Assembly: GCA_903875445.1 (NCBI GenBank)
Contig: CAIQWD010000108.1
Coordinates: 1 to 64,000 of the forward strand
Direction of reading: 5' to 3'
DNA: 64,000 nt
Origin: an uncultured delta proteobacterium
GTDB lineage: Bacteria > Desulfobacterota > Desulfobulbia > Desulfobulbales > Desulfocapsaceae
Of this stretch, positions 16,184 through 25,341 are shown in pieces. How positions within the stretch are numbered: position 1 is the stretch's first letter; the number at the start of each line of letters is the position of its first letter. The notes beneath the pieces are model-generated. The model searched no databases. It had not been told where the DNA came from and worked only from the letters and a program-made list of their open reading frames with translations. The position numbers and the translations under genes were made by a program.

Positions 16184-16753
16184 CTAATAATCGATTCCTG
16201 GTTGGGGTTCGATATCCTTCCTATAAGCATGTTTTATTTCTCGCACCTCACTCACTGTATCGGCAAGTTCTATGAGGTCCGGGTGGGCATCCCTTCCGGT
16301 GAGAATAATGTGCATAAGCGCAGGTTTCAGGGCAAGAATTCTTTTGACCTGATGCAGGTCCACGAGATGCAGGTGCAAGGCATTGTTGATTTCATCGAGG
16401 ATAAGGGTGTGACAAGCATTCTCGGCGAGGATGGTTTCCACCAGCTGGATGGCATCCTGGGCGTTTTTCCGATGTTCCGAGTGGGGGAAGGGATTGCCCT
16501 CAATACCACAGAAACCTTTGCCGGTATGGTAGAGTTTGACCAGAGGGGCGAGGAGGGTAATCCCGTCCCACTCACCGGAATAAAGATCGCCTTTCATGAA
16601 CTGGACAATAGTGGTTTTCAGTTGATGGCCGCAGCCGCGGAGCGCCATTCCCATGGCAGAGGTGGTTTTGCCTTTACCGTTACCGGTAATGATAACCACC
16701 AGGCCATGTTTTGTTTTCGGTTCAAGCTTTTTGATGGGAATATCATCGTTCAT
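16184..16753 (-). CDS. cobO: Cob(I)yrinic acid a,c-diamide adenosyltransferase (CobO/BtuR)
   Basis: 189 residues. It transfers the adenosyl group of ATP to Co(I) corrinoids in adenosylcobalamin formation or salvage. The P-loop variant GNGKGKTT (24-31) near the N-terminus, VQFMKG, LILDEINNAL and LTGRDA are diagnostic of the BtuR/CobO type. The ATG at 16753 has AGGAGA upstream; the frame continues to 16942 inside folA but without family similarity. It lies 34 bases after folA on the same strand. No cobalamin riboswitch and no other corrinoid genes are seen nearby. Confidence 0.92.
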   Translation of the reverse strand: MNDDIPIKKLEPKTKHGLVVIITGNGKGKTTSAMGMALRGCGHQLKTTIVQFMKGDLYSGEWDGITLLAPLVKLYHTGKGFCGIEGNPFPHSEHRKNAQDAIQLVETILAENACHTLILDEINNALHLHLVDLHQVKRILALKPALMHIILTGRDAHPDLIELADTVSEVREIKHAYRKDIEPQPGIDY

Positions 16754-16787
16754 GCTTTGTCTCCTATGATCATCTCTTTCCGGACCG

Positions 16788-17291
16788 TTATTTCCTTGCG
16801 TGCTGATTTCCCGACAACCGGCGGCGGTAGGTGGCAACCGTAAAGGGTTCAGCGCCATCTGGATAGTGGATGCTTTCCGCCATATAGAATTCTTTTTCGG
16901 AAAATTGGGGGAAGGACACATCGCCCGCAACTTCTCTGTCAATCAGGGTGAGGATGATGGTTGTCGCCAGAGTTATTGCCTGAGCGAAGATCTGTGCTCC
17001 GCCGATAATGAAAACCTTGTCGGACTGGCCACAGAGATTGAGGGCGGCGGCAAAGGATGGGGCACATTCGCCACCGCGGGGAGAATAGTCCCTATTGCGG
17101 CTGAGAATGATATGCCGCCTGCCGGGCAGAGGGGCGGGGAATGAATCGAAGGTTTTCCGTCCCATGATCATCGGATATCCCATGGTGGTCTTCTTGAACA
17201 GACGAAGCTCTTCGGGTATGTGCCAAGGGAGTGAATTATCGCGACCGATGATGCGGTTTCGAGCCATTGCCGCGATTATTATTATTTCCAT
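16788..17291 (-). CDS. folA: Dihydrofolate reductase
   Basis: 167 residues, usual family length. It reduces dihydrofolate with NADPH. Visible motifs are the N-terminal IAAMARNRIIGRDNSLPWHIPEEL (active-site loop and acidic residue), MIMGRKTFDSFP, LPGRRHIILSRN and the nucleotide-binding IIGGAQIFAQA. It is followed on the same strand by cobO, with which it probably forms a two-gene operon. Expected thymidylate synthase is not in the window. Confidence 0.95.
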   Translation of the reverse strand: MEIIIIAAMARNRIIGRDNSLPWHIPEELRLFKKTTMGYPMIMGRKTFDSFPAPLPGRRHIILSRNRDYSPRGGECAPSFAAALNLCGQSDKVFIIGGAQIFAQAITLATTIILTLIDREVAGDVSFPQFSEKEFYMAESIHYPDGAEPFTVATYRRRLSGNQHARK

Positions 17292-17565
17292 AGGGTCTCA
17301 TTTGTAGGGAGTAGTTGAAAAATATATTGTATTTGCATCGGCTTCTATTTAATAATACGATAATTATAGGCATTTTCAATTTTTTATTAAAGAACGCCGG
17401 CGACGAAAAAGGCGATGTTCAGGTGGAACGCCGGGCGATGGTGGCTGTGTTGCCCCATTTTGAGGGCATTCCAAAATTAAAACTCTTGAACCCGGCATCT
17501 CGAATCCGCTGTTCAGCCATGCATGACATGCGGGGAAATTTGACCAAAGAAGTTGGAGGAGTTCG

Positions 17566-19002
17566 ATGAAAATACAGTGTCCCCATTGCGGGGTGAAAGG
17601 TTCCGCAGATGATTCGTATCACGGGAAAAAAGTCAAGTGCCCAAAATGTCAGGGATTATTTGCAGCTATTCCGACCATAGTCGAGGTGCCGCAGGATCAT
17701 CCGGTGCAAGCGATTGCACCGGTCGAGAAGCCGGTCGAACCGGGTGTCCGGATAAACCAGGCGCTCCAGGGAGATCTCTCGGACATTTTGCCAGTCGAAG
17801 CTGGAGTTGAAAACAGTCAACCTACGCTTGAGATGCGTCACCAACCTGTCGCCGAGCAGGAAGATGTTCTTGATTGGCAGGATATTGTCTCGGAGATAGA
17901 TAAAGAGATGGCCGATGGTCCTCAACGGGGGAAAGACGAGGAAAAACAACCGGCGATTCTTCCCGACTTCCTCAAGGATACTGCACCGACCGGCGATGAC
18001 CTTGATAAACCGGCGGTGGAACAGCTCGATGCCGCCCCCGCCGGCAACGATACTCCGATAATCTCTGCGACACCTCTGTTCACCACTCAGCAAGCTGAGC
18101 AGGCGGAAGAAAAAATCGCCCTGGACGGGGTGGAGAATCAGCCCTACGGCATGGATAAAGAGCAATGCTGGCAATGCGGCAAGAAGGATAGTGTCGGGGT
18201 GCCGTTTATTGCCAAGGATGGGCGACTCTATTGTCCTGAGTGTCTTCCCCCGGAAAAAGTGGAGCGCGATGAGACAGGCGCCATCTCTCCAGGTTCCGTT
18301 GGGGAAAGCGCAGACCATACGGAGAGTTCTCCACGCGAGCCGAGATACGGTTTCACCATTGGCGGTCTTTTGAAAGAGGCTTGGGCAAAAACCAAGGGTG
18401 TTAAAGCAACAGTGTGGGCGGGCAGTGCGGTGATGTACCTGGCATTAATTATTCTCGGCACCTGCGGCGCTGTTTTCCTGCCATCCCAGGGAAACCATGG
18501 CGCCGGCATAACTATGGCCGGGATGTTTGGAGATCTCCTCTTTCCGATGATTGTCGATGCGGTAGCGGTTATTTTTTCCGCCGGACTCATATTGATCGGT
18601 ATTAGAAAGGTGGTCGATGACCCCATTGGCTGGAAAATGGTCTTCAAGGGATTTCCCGTGGCCGGAAAGCTCATTGTTGCGACAATCCTCCAGACCATCT
18701 TAATCTGCATCGGCTTTTTGCTCCTGATTTTGCCGGGTATCTATCTGACCATTGGCTATGCCATGACCGTGCCGCTGATTGTCGATCGGAAAATGTCACC
18801 ATGGCAGGCTATGGAGGCGTCGAGGAAGGCCATTCATGGGGAGTGGTGGAAGATTTTCGGACTCTTTAACGTGATGAGTCTCATTTTCATGGTTGCCATC
18901 CTGCCATTGGGCCTCGGCCTTATCTGGATCTGGCCGATGTTTGTCGTCCTCGGCGGAGTTGTGTATCGTTCCTTGTTTGGGATCGAGAAAAAAGTCAGGT
19001 AA
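17566..19002 (+). CDS. Zinc-ribbon membrane protein of unknown function
   Basis: 478 residues. An MJ0042-type zinc ribbon opens the protein (C5, C8, C25, C28), followed by an acidic, low-complexity linker (~40-195), a second four-cysteine motif (C201, C204, C223, C226; CWQC...CPEC) and a membrane domain from about 284 with several helices, including PLIVDRKMSPWQAMEASRKA, a signature of glycerophosphodiesterase-type membrane and related domains. The start has TTGGAGGAG. Such ribbon-plus-membrane proteins are frequent in deltaproteobacteria; their role is unknown. A 270-bp gene-free upstream region presumably carries its promoter. Confidence 0.85.
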   Translation: MKIQCPHCGVKGSADDSYHGKKVKCPKCQGLFAAIPTIVEVPQDHPVQAIAPVEKPVEPGVRINQALQGDLSDILPVEAGVENSQPTLEMRHQPVAEQEDVLDWQDIVSEIDKEMADGPQRGKDEEKQPAILPDFLKDTAPTGDDLDKPAVEQLDAAPAGNDTPIISATPLFTTQQAEQAEEKIALDGVENQPYGMDKEQCWQCGKKDSVGVPFIAKDGRLYCPECLPPEKVERDETGAISPGSVGESADHTESSPREPRYGFTIGGLLKEAWAKTKGVKATVWAGSAVMYLALIILGTCGAVFLPSQGNHGAGITMAGMFGDLLFPMIVDAVAVIFSAGLILIGIRKVVDDPIGWKMVFKGFPVAGKLIVATILQTILICIGFLLLILPGIYLTIGYAMTVPLIVDRKMSPWQAMEASRKAIHGEWWKIFGLFNVMSLIFMVAILPLGLGLIWIWPMFVVLGGVVYRSLFGIEKKVR

Positions 19003-19198
19003 TCACAGGCAAAATGACCGGAAATGTGTGGGAAGCGAGGGTGATGCGTCGGCATCAAAGGTTTGAAAAAAACAATACCATGATTGTTCCCGAAAATCCG
19101 ACCGATTTGAGCGGCTTGGTGGCCTCTGCCATGGCCACCTTCAAGCATGTCGCAATAGATCGAGGGGATTCCGGCCAACCGGAGATCCATCCCCGGAG

Positions 19199-20125
19199 TT
19201 GAGACAAGCTCTCAATAAGGGCGATGCCACGCCGGGGAGCGGCAGGAAACCTTCGACCATCTTTGTCCATGTGCTGATGGTTATTGCGGCAATCCTCGTT
19301 TCCACTTCTTTTACGGTCGGGGCGGCAATTACCAGGGAACTTGATCCGGCGATCTTGACCTTTGTTCGCTTTACCCTGGCGGCGGCTCTTTTCGGACCAG
19401 TGGTCTATTTTCGTTACGGTCTCGGCTTTTCCTTTGCCCTCTTTCTGCGATGCGCCTTCATCAGTGGCTGTCTGGTGATCTTTTTCTGCTGCATGTTTTT
19501 ATCCCTCCGCTATACCAGTGCCTTGAACACCAGCGTGATTTTTGCTCTGGTGCCGTCGATCTCCGGCTGTTATGCCCTTTTTATTAATGGCGAGCGGTTG
19601 GGGCGAGGACAACTACTGGCTCTTGTCTGCGGCATGATCGGGGTGGTTTGGGTGATATTCCGGGGCGACCCGCTGCAACTTCTGGCCATGGAGTGGAATC
19701 GGGGGGATGTGATCTTTCTCGGCGGCTGTTTCGCCATGGGGCTCTACACCCCCTTGGTGAAGCTTCTCCATCGAGGGGAGTCGATGGCGGTTATGACTTT
19801 TTGGGTTTTGGTGACCGGCAGCCTCTGGCTCTTGATTTTTGCCGGCGGCAAACTGCCGGCTGTAGCCTGGACCCGTGTCCCGCTCTTTGCCTGGGTGGGT
19901 GTTGCCTATCTTGCGGTTTTCACGAGCATTATTACCTTCTTTCTAACTCAATACGCCGTCCCCTATCTCGGTCCGACCAAAGTAATGGCCTATTCCTATT
20001 TGTATCCAGGCTTTGTTCTCTTAATCGACCTGATGCACGGCCACGGATTGCCACCCCTTCGGGTTATCCCCGGAGTTTTGGTTGTTCTTGCCGCGATGTT
20101 CATCCTGCAGCGTCACCGGCCATAG
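19199..20125 (+). CDS. EamA/DMT-family permease (2 of 3)
   Basis: About 308 residues, ten predicted transmembrane helices in two EamA repeats (FTVGAAITRELDPAILTFVRF near the start; the second repeat begins ~150). The start is uncertain: the frame can begin at TTG 19199, overlapping GGAG, or at ATG 19277, which would trim the hydrophilic N-terminal tail without touching helix 1. The substrate is unknown. Sequence differs enough from the other two DMT permeases here that local duplication is unlikely. Confidence 0.85.
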   Translation: MRQALNKGDATPGSGRKPSTIFVHVLMVIAAILVSTSFTVGAAITRELDPAILTFVRFTLAAALFGPVVYFRYGLGFSFALFLRCAFISGCLVIFFCCMFLSLRYTSALNTSVIFALVPSISGCYALFINGERLGRGQLLALVCGMIGVVWVIFRGDPLQLLAMEWNRGDVIFLGGCFAMGLYTPLVKLLHRGESMAVMTFWVLVTGSLWLLIFAGGKLPAVAWTRVPLFAWVGVAYLAVFTSIITFFLTQYAVPYLGPTKVMAYSYLYPGFVLLIDLMHGHGLPPLRVIPGVLVVLAAMFILQRHRP

Positions 20126-20144
20126 GTCCGGCAATAAACTGCTT

Positions 20145-20966
20145 TCAGCGGTCCTTTCTTACCAGATGCAGATAGAGGTCGCCTCTACCTAGATTGCTGA
20201 TCCGGCCCTTGCCTCGCAGCCGCAGTTTTTGCCCGCTCCGACTGCCGGCCGGGATTTTCACCTGTAGGGTTTGCTCGCCTTTTTCACCGTAGACCAGAAC
20301 CTGAATAGTTTTACCATGTTGCAGTTCGGCGCCGGTAAGTGGCGTGGTGTAGGTTGTATCCAACTCCGGGTGGCCGATTTGCGCCTGAGATTTTTTCCCC
20401 CGGCCATGGGTAATGGCTTTATAGCCCGAGCCGAGCAGCGAGCCGAAGGCACTGCCGACCGACCTGAGGAGAGAGGATTTTCCGGACAGACCTTTGCGGG
20501 CGGCTGCTGTCAGGAACGGCCCGGCCAAAGAGCCGAGGAAAAAGATGCCGCCGATGAAAAAACCACCTTTGCCGCCGAAAAAGCTCCGCTTGATAAATGT
20601 TGCACTGGAGCGGAAGCCTAAGCGCTGGAATTCCCGCAACAATCCTGAAAACATCTGCTGGAAATGCGGATCCTTGAAGAGATCCCGGAGAATATCCTCC
20701 TGGCTGTAGGTGAACCCACCACCTGTTCGGCCATTTGTAAAGGCATCGCCACCCGCCCGGCAGCTGTCGTATTGTCGGCGCTTGACGGGGTCGGTGAGCA
20801 CGCCGTAGGCTTCAGCCACTTCCTTGAATTTTTCTTCCGCCTTCGGGTCGTCAGGGTTGCGGTCCGGGTGGTACTGCATCGCCAGCTTTCGGTAGTTCTT
20901 GCGGATCTCCTCGGGGGAGCAGTTTCCGGTCAGGCCCAGTATCTGGTAGTAGTCTTTTATTGCCAT
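20145..20966 (-). CDS. DnaJ-like J-domain co-chaperone without zinc finger
   Basis: 273 residues from ATG 20966. The J domain (~4-70) has the HPD motif at 33-35 that stimulates DnaK ATPase. A Gly/Phe-containing linker (~75-150) includes a hydrophobic patch [16 protein letters not shown] that could insert in a membrane. The C-terminus (~205-273) is a short DnaJ substrate-binding-type beta domain ending [23 protein letters not shown]. No CxxCxGxG zinc repeats are present, so this is not DnaJ itself but a CbpA-like or specialised class protein. SD is weak (GAGAG). Confidence 0.85.
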   Translation of the reverse strand: MAIKDYYQILGLTGNCSPEEIRKNYRKLAMQYHPDRNPDDPKAEEKFKEVAEAYGVLTDPVKRRQYDSCRAGGDAFTNGRTGGGFTYSQEDILRDLFKDPHFQQMFSGLLREFQRLGFRSSATFIKRSFFGGKGGFFIGGIFFLGSLAGPFLTAAARKGLSGKSSLLRSVGSAFGSLLGSGYKAITHGRGKKSQAQIGHPELDTTYTTPLTGAELQHGKTIQVLVYGEKGEQTLQVKIPAGSRSGQKLRLRGKGRISNLGRGDLYLHLVRKDR

Positions 20967-21388
20967 GCTCGTCTCTCGTGGTCGGCAAACTGGTCGTGCC
21001 ATTGTCGATGTCAAGGGCGATTCACATGTGCCACCATGCATCTCGCAGTTTTTGCCGCGACGATATTGTAAAACTGTTTTGGCGAAATGACAAATATATC
21101 TCTTGGGGAGAGGCGCTTACCCGAGGGCGTTTTCCATTCTTATGGGGATCTTGCGGGAAGGTCCGGCAATTTTTCAATATCTATTTTTCGGAGGAGAATA
21201 TATAATTAAAAAAAGGATGTATCTGCCAGCCGTTGCAGTAAAGCAAGCCAATACTTTTAGTGAGCTGGATGGGCAATCTGCCCTCGCCCTGTTTAAAGAG
21301 TAGGGGGGATTGCCTCGTTTCGTCCGGGAAAGAGAGCAATGCTGCATAATCAGACAATGACCATCACTACGATTTTCGAGGATTGAGC
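20967..21388. other. Gene-poor intergenic region between divergent J-domain and kinase genes
   Basis: No well-supported gene. A GGAGGA at 21190-21195 and an ATG at 21217 give a 28-codon frame (to 21303) whose spacing to the SD (about 21 bases) is too long for ordinary initiation. The region should carry the promoters of both flanking genes. Confidence 0.4.
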
Positions 21389-23146
21389 GTGCATCGGCTG
21401 CTACGACGACAATTGAAAAGACTCGAAAAAAAAGGCGTTTCCACCGCCTCTGAGCCTTTTGTCGAGCTGGTCGAGCAGACCTATAACGAATTTGATGCGA
21501 CCATCGAGCGTATTCAACTTTCCGAGGAACATTATCGATCAATCTTTGAAAATGCCAGAGAGGGTATCTTCATCACCACCATCGAGGGGCAAATTGTTAC
21601 AGTTAATCCGGCTTTTGCGGCGATGTTCGGGTATGACGGGCCAGAGCATATCAAGGAGATTATTACCGATATTGCCGCCCAGCTGTACTGTCATCCGACG
21701 GATTGGCAGAAAATGTTGGAAACTTTGACGGCTGAAGGGCAGGTGAAGGAACTGGAGCTGCACCATCGCCACCGAGACGGGTCCACTGTCTGGATTGCCG
21801 CCAATGCCCGGCTTATCTATAAGGATGCGCGCTACTGGATTGAAGGATCACTTCGCGATATCACCAAAAGACGGGCGGCGGAAATAGCTTTGCAGGAAGC
21901 ACACGATCGTCTTGAAGAACGGGTGCGGGAGAGAACCGCTCAACTGACACAAGCCAACGAAGATCTGCGGCAGATCCATGCGGAACTCCATCTCGCAAAA
22001 GAACGGGCTGAATCGGCAAATCGTTTGAAAAGTGAGTTTCTCGCCAATATGAGTCACGAAATCCGCACGCCTATGAACGGCATTCTCGGGCTCAGTCAGA
22101 TGGCGCTTCGCTCGACCATCTCCGAGGAGCAGCGGGAAAATATCGAGGGAATCTATTCATCCGGCCTGACCCTTCTGCAAATTATCAACGATATTCTGGA
22201 CATTTCGAGGATAGAAGCAGGAAAACTGAACATCACTATGGAGCCGACCAACCTGCACAGCTTGGTTGAAGAGGTTATCAGCATCACGGCGGTAAATGCT
22301 CGGGAGGGCGTCGAGGTTCGCCTCGAAAAGTCGAAAAATTTGCCGGGATTCGTGCACACCGACAGGACAAGACTGCATCAGGTTCTTGTCAATCTGGTGG
22401 GCAATGCCATTAAATTCACCAAAGAGGGATATGTCCTGCTGGCCGTCGACTATGAGGGGAAGGCCGAACCGGGCAAGAGGATTAATCTGCATTTTCGTAT
22501 TGAAGATACCGGACCCGGGATAAAACCAGGAAAGAGAGAAGAGATCTTCAATTCTTTCAGCCAGGGCGACAGCTCTATCAGCCGTGAGTTCGGCGGCACC
22601 GGGCTGGGACTCTCCATCTCCCAGAGGATCGTTAAACTCCTTGGCGGAGACGATATTTATTTAACCAGCCGCGAGGGCATCGGATCGGTTTTTTCTTTCG
22701 TTCTTCCGATAGTTGTTGCCGCCGGAGTTGCTGAGGATCAACCGGAACTGCCGCAGAATATCGATTTTGCCGCACGTAAAGATATCCGCATCCTTGTCGC
22801 CGAGGATTGGGAGCTGAACCGCCTGTTGCTCGGCCAGATTCTCAGCGATATCGGGATATTCGACATAACCTTTGTGGTCAACGGGCGGGAGGTGGTCGAT
22901 GCTCTCGAAAAAAGCGACCGGCCCTATAGCCTCATTCTTATGGATGTCCAGATGCCGGTGATGGGTGGCATTGAAGCGACCCGGGCAATCAGGAGATCAC
23001 AGCCGGATATCCCCATTCTGGCACTGACAGCCCATGCCATGAAGGAGGATCAGCAGCAGTGCCTGGCGGCGGGCATGAATGATTACCTCTCGAAGCCCTA
23101 TAAAATCGAAGAAATCATTCAGGCCCTGAAGAGGGTGCTGGGATAA
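21389..23146 (+). CDS. PAS-domain hybrid sensor histidine kinase/response regulator
   Basis: About 585 residues, no transmembrane segment, so a cytoplasmic sensor. Order: N-terminal helix, PAS (~45-160), coiled coil (~165-215), HisKA with NMSHEIRTPMNG (phospho-His ~223), HATPase with N-box VNLVGNAIKF, DTGPGI and GTGLGLSIS, and a receiver domain with phospho-acceptor Asp ~519 (LILMDVQMP), Thr in LALTAH and Lys in LSKPY. The acidic pair is ED followed by Trp where Asn is usual. GTG 21389 is preferred over TTG 21383, because GAGGA lies six bases upstream. No cognate output regulator adjoins it; phosphotransfer to a separate HPt protein is likely. Confidence 0.92.
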   Translation: MHRLLRRQLKRLEKKGVSTASEPFVELVEQTYNEFDATIERIQLSEEHYRSIFENAREGIFITTIEGQIVTVNPAFAAMFGYDGPEHIKEIITDIAAQLYCHPTDWQKMLETLTAEGQVKELELHHRHRDGSTVWIAANARLIYKDARYWIEGSLRDITKRRAAEIALQEAHDRLEERVRERTAQLTQANEDLRQIHAELHLAKERAESANRLKSEFLANMSHEIRTPMNGILGLSQMALRSTISEEQRENIEGIYSSGLTLLQIINDILDISRIEAGKLNITMEPTNLHSLVEEVISITAVNAREGVEVRLEKSKNLPGFVHTDRTRLHQVLVNLVGNAIKFTKEGYVLLAVDYEGKAEPGKRINLHFRIEDTGPGIKPGKREEIFNSFSQGDSSISREFGGTGLGLSISQRIVKLLGGDDIYLTSREGIGSVFSFVLPIVVAAGVAEDQPELPQNIDFAARKDIRILVAEDWELNRLLLGQILSDIGIFDITFVVNGREVVDALEKSDRPYSLILMDVQMPVMGGIEATRAIRRSQPDIPILALTAHAMKEDQQQCLAAGMNDYLSKPYKIEEIIQALKRVLG

Positions 23147-23176
23147 AAACGACCGGCAGAGTGTGATAAAGGCCTC

Positions 23177-25327
23177 ATGAAAAAACTCGTCATCGTTGTG
23201 GTTATCATCGGCGCCCTCGCCGGTTTTTTTGCTTTTGACCTGCAGCACTTGCTCACCCTTGAAAACATCAAGGCACGGCAGGCGGAATTCCTCGGGTTGC
23301 GGGACAAAGCGCCGCTTGCGGTGAGCTGTGGGTTCTTCGCCATCTATGTGCTGGTGACCGCCCTCTCGCTACCGGGGGCGACCATTATGACTCTGGCCGG
23401 TGGCGGCTTTTTCGGCTTGGTCTGGGGCTTTGTCCTTATCTCCTTTGCCTCGTCCATCGGGGCCACCCTTGCCTTTTTGGTCTCCCGCTACCTCCTGCGC
23501 GACTGGGTGCAGAAACGGTTTGGTGACCGCCTGCAAGCGATCAACAAGGGGGTAGAGCGGGATGGCGCCTTGTATCTCTTCAGCCTGCGGCTGGTACCCG
23601 TCTTCCCCTTTTTTCTCATCAATATTCTTATGGGCCTGACACCCATAAAAACCTTTACCTACTATTGGGTCAGCCAGGTCGGCATGCTCACCGGTACCCT
23701 CGTGTACATCAATGCCGGGCGGCAACTTGCAAAAATCGACGGGCTGCAGGGCATCCTTTCACCGGGCCTGCTCCTTTCTTTTACCCTTCTCGGGGTTTTT
23801 CCGATTATCGCCAAAAGAATCAACCAGTGGTTGGTCAGGCGGCGCGTTTATAGCAAGTGGACGAAGCCGAAGAAATTTGACCGGAACCTCATTGTCATCG
23901 GCGCCGGGGCGGCGGGACTGGTCAGTTCCTACATCGCCGCGGCGGTGAAGGCCAGGGTGACTCTGGTTGAGGCCCACAGGATGGGTGGCGACTGTCTCAA
24001 CTTCGGCTGTGTGCCCAGCAAGGCTCTGATCAAGACCGCCAAGCTCGTCCATTTTATGCGCAACGGCAGCGCCTATGGCCTTGAGGACAGTCAACCCCGC
24101 TTCAGTTTTTCGAAGATCATGGAACGAGTACACCGGGTTATCGCCACAGTCGAGCCGCACGACAGCATCGAGCGCTATACCGGGCTTGGGGTGGAGGTTC
24201 TTAAGGGGTATGCCAGGATTGTCGATCCATGGACCGTTGAGGTCGCTCTTGTCGGCGGCGAATCACGGCGGCTTACCACCCGATCAATCATCATTGCCGC
24301 CGGTGCCAGGCCCTTTGTCCCGCCCCTGCCGGGGATCGAGGCCTCAGGGTATCTGACCAGCGACAGTCTGTGGGAGGCCCTCCGCTCCTATGAGGAGGTG
24401 CCGAAAAGGCTGGTGATACTTGGTGGTGGGCCGATCGGCTGCGAATTGTCGCAGTGTTTTGCTAGACTTGGCGCGCAAGTAACCCAGATCGAGAGGGGGG
24501 AGCGCATCCTCGCCCGGGAAGATACCGAGGTCTCGGCCTTTGCCCGCGCTTCTCTTGAAAAAGACGGGGTTACCGTTTTCACCGAGCATGGCGCCGTCCG
24601 CTGTATCAACGATGATCTGGGGCGGGCCATTATTGTTGTCCATCAAGGGATGGAGAAACGTATCGACTATGATGTTCTCATCTGTGCCGTCGGCCGCAGC
24701 GCCCGCCTGAGCGGTTATGGCCTGGAGGAACTGGGCATTACCACGGATCGGACGGTGCCGACGGACGACTATCTGGGGACCCTGTACCCCAACATCTACG
24801 CCGCCGGCGATGTTGCCGGCCCCTATCAGTTCACCCATGTCGCCGGCCATCAGGCGTGGTATGCGGCGGTCAATGCCCTGTTCGGCGAATGGAAGAAGTT
24901 CAAGGTCGATTACTCGGTCATCCCTCGGACCACTTTTATCGATCCGGAGATCGCCAGGGTGGGGCTCAACGAGCAGGAGGCGAAGGCCAAGTCCATCGCC
25001 TATGAGGTCACCCGCTTTGCTCTCGACGATCTTGACCGGGCCATTACCGACGGCGCCGCCCATGGCTTCGTCAAGGTCCTGACCGTGCCCGGCAGGGACC
25101 GCATTCTCGGGGTGACCATTGTCGGTGAACACGGCGGCGACCTCCTGGCCGAATTTGTCCTGGCGATGCAGCATAAACTCGGCTTGAACAAAATCCTCGG
25201 CACCATTCATACCTATCCGACCCTGTCCGAGGCCAACAAATACGCGGCCGGGGAGTGGAAGCGGGCGCATGCGCCGGTGAAGATACTCACCTTGATGGAA
25301 AGGTATCATAGCTGGAAGAGGGGGTGA
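23177..25327 (+). CDS. TVP38/DedA-type membrane domain fused to a pyridine nucleotide-disulfide oxidoreductase
   Basis: 716 residues. Residues 1-~220 form a TVP38/TMEM64 membrane module (LSLPGATIMTLAGGGFFG, SRYLLRDW, LRLVPVFPFFLIN). Residues ~236-716 are a class I flavoprotein disulfide reductase related to mercuric reductase and dihydrolipoamide dehydrogenase: FAD site GAGAAGLVSS (~242), redox pair C273/C278 (CLNFGCVPSK), NAD site GGGPIGCELSQ, YAAGDVAG, and the C-terminal HTYPTLSE. The active-site disulfide is intact. This fusion occurs in other bacteria, but its substrate is unsettled. It starts 30 bases after the hybrid kinase, possibly in one operon. Confidence 0.92.
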   Translation: MKKLVIVVVIIGALAGFFAFDLQHLLTLENIKARQAEFLGLRDKAPLAVSCGFFAIYVLVTALSLPGATIMTLAGGGFFGLVWGFVLISFASSIGATLAFLVSRYLLRDWVQKRFGDRLQAINKGVERDGALYLFSLRLVPVFPFFLINILMGLTPIKTFTYYWVSQVGMLTGTLVYINAGRQLAKIDGLQGILSPGLLLSFTLLGVFPIIAKRINQWLVRRRVYSKWTKPKKFDRNLIVIGAGAAGLVSSYIAAAVKARVTLVEAHRMGGDCLNFGCVPSKALIKTAKLVHFMRNGSAYGLEDSQPRFSFSKIMERVHRVIATVEPHDSIERYTGLGVEVLKGYARIVDPWTVEVALVGGESRRLTTRSIIIAAGARPFVPPLPGIEASGYLTSDSLWEALRSYEEVPKRLVILGGGPIGCELSQCFARLGAQVTQIERGERILAREDTEVSAFARASLEKDGVTVFTEHGAVRCINDDLGRAIIVVHQGMEKRIDYDVLICAVGRSARLSGYGLEELGITTDRTVPTDDYLGTLYPNIYAAGDVAGPYQFTHVAGHQAWYAAVNALFGEWKKFKVDYSVIPRTTFIDPEIARVGLNEQEAKAKSIAYEVTRFALDDLDRAITDGAAHGFVKVLTVPGRDRILGVTIVGEHGGDLLAEFVLAMQHKLGLNKILGTIHTYPTLSEANKYAAGEWKRAHAPVKILTLMERYHSWKRG

Positions 25328-25341
25328 CAATGGGCCGAATG

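Noticed and set aside
15998-17291. Cobalamin riboswitch expected near cobO
   Set aside because: cobO follows folA closely in one operon and no B12-box-like sequence was seen upstream of either gene.
19014-19202. 62-codon frame between the zinc-ribbon protein and the second DMT permease
   Set aside because: No SD, no homology I recognise and a start overlapping ordinary intergenic sequence. The overlap of its stop with the permease start is suggestive but not enough.
21217-21303. 28-codon ORF after GGAGGA upstream of the hybrid kinase
   Set aside because: The SD-to-ATG distance of about 21 bases is too great, and there is no sign of conservation to go on.
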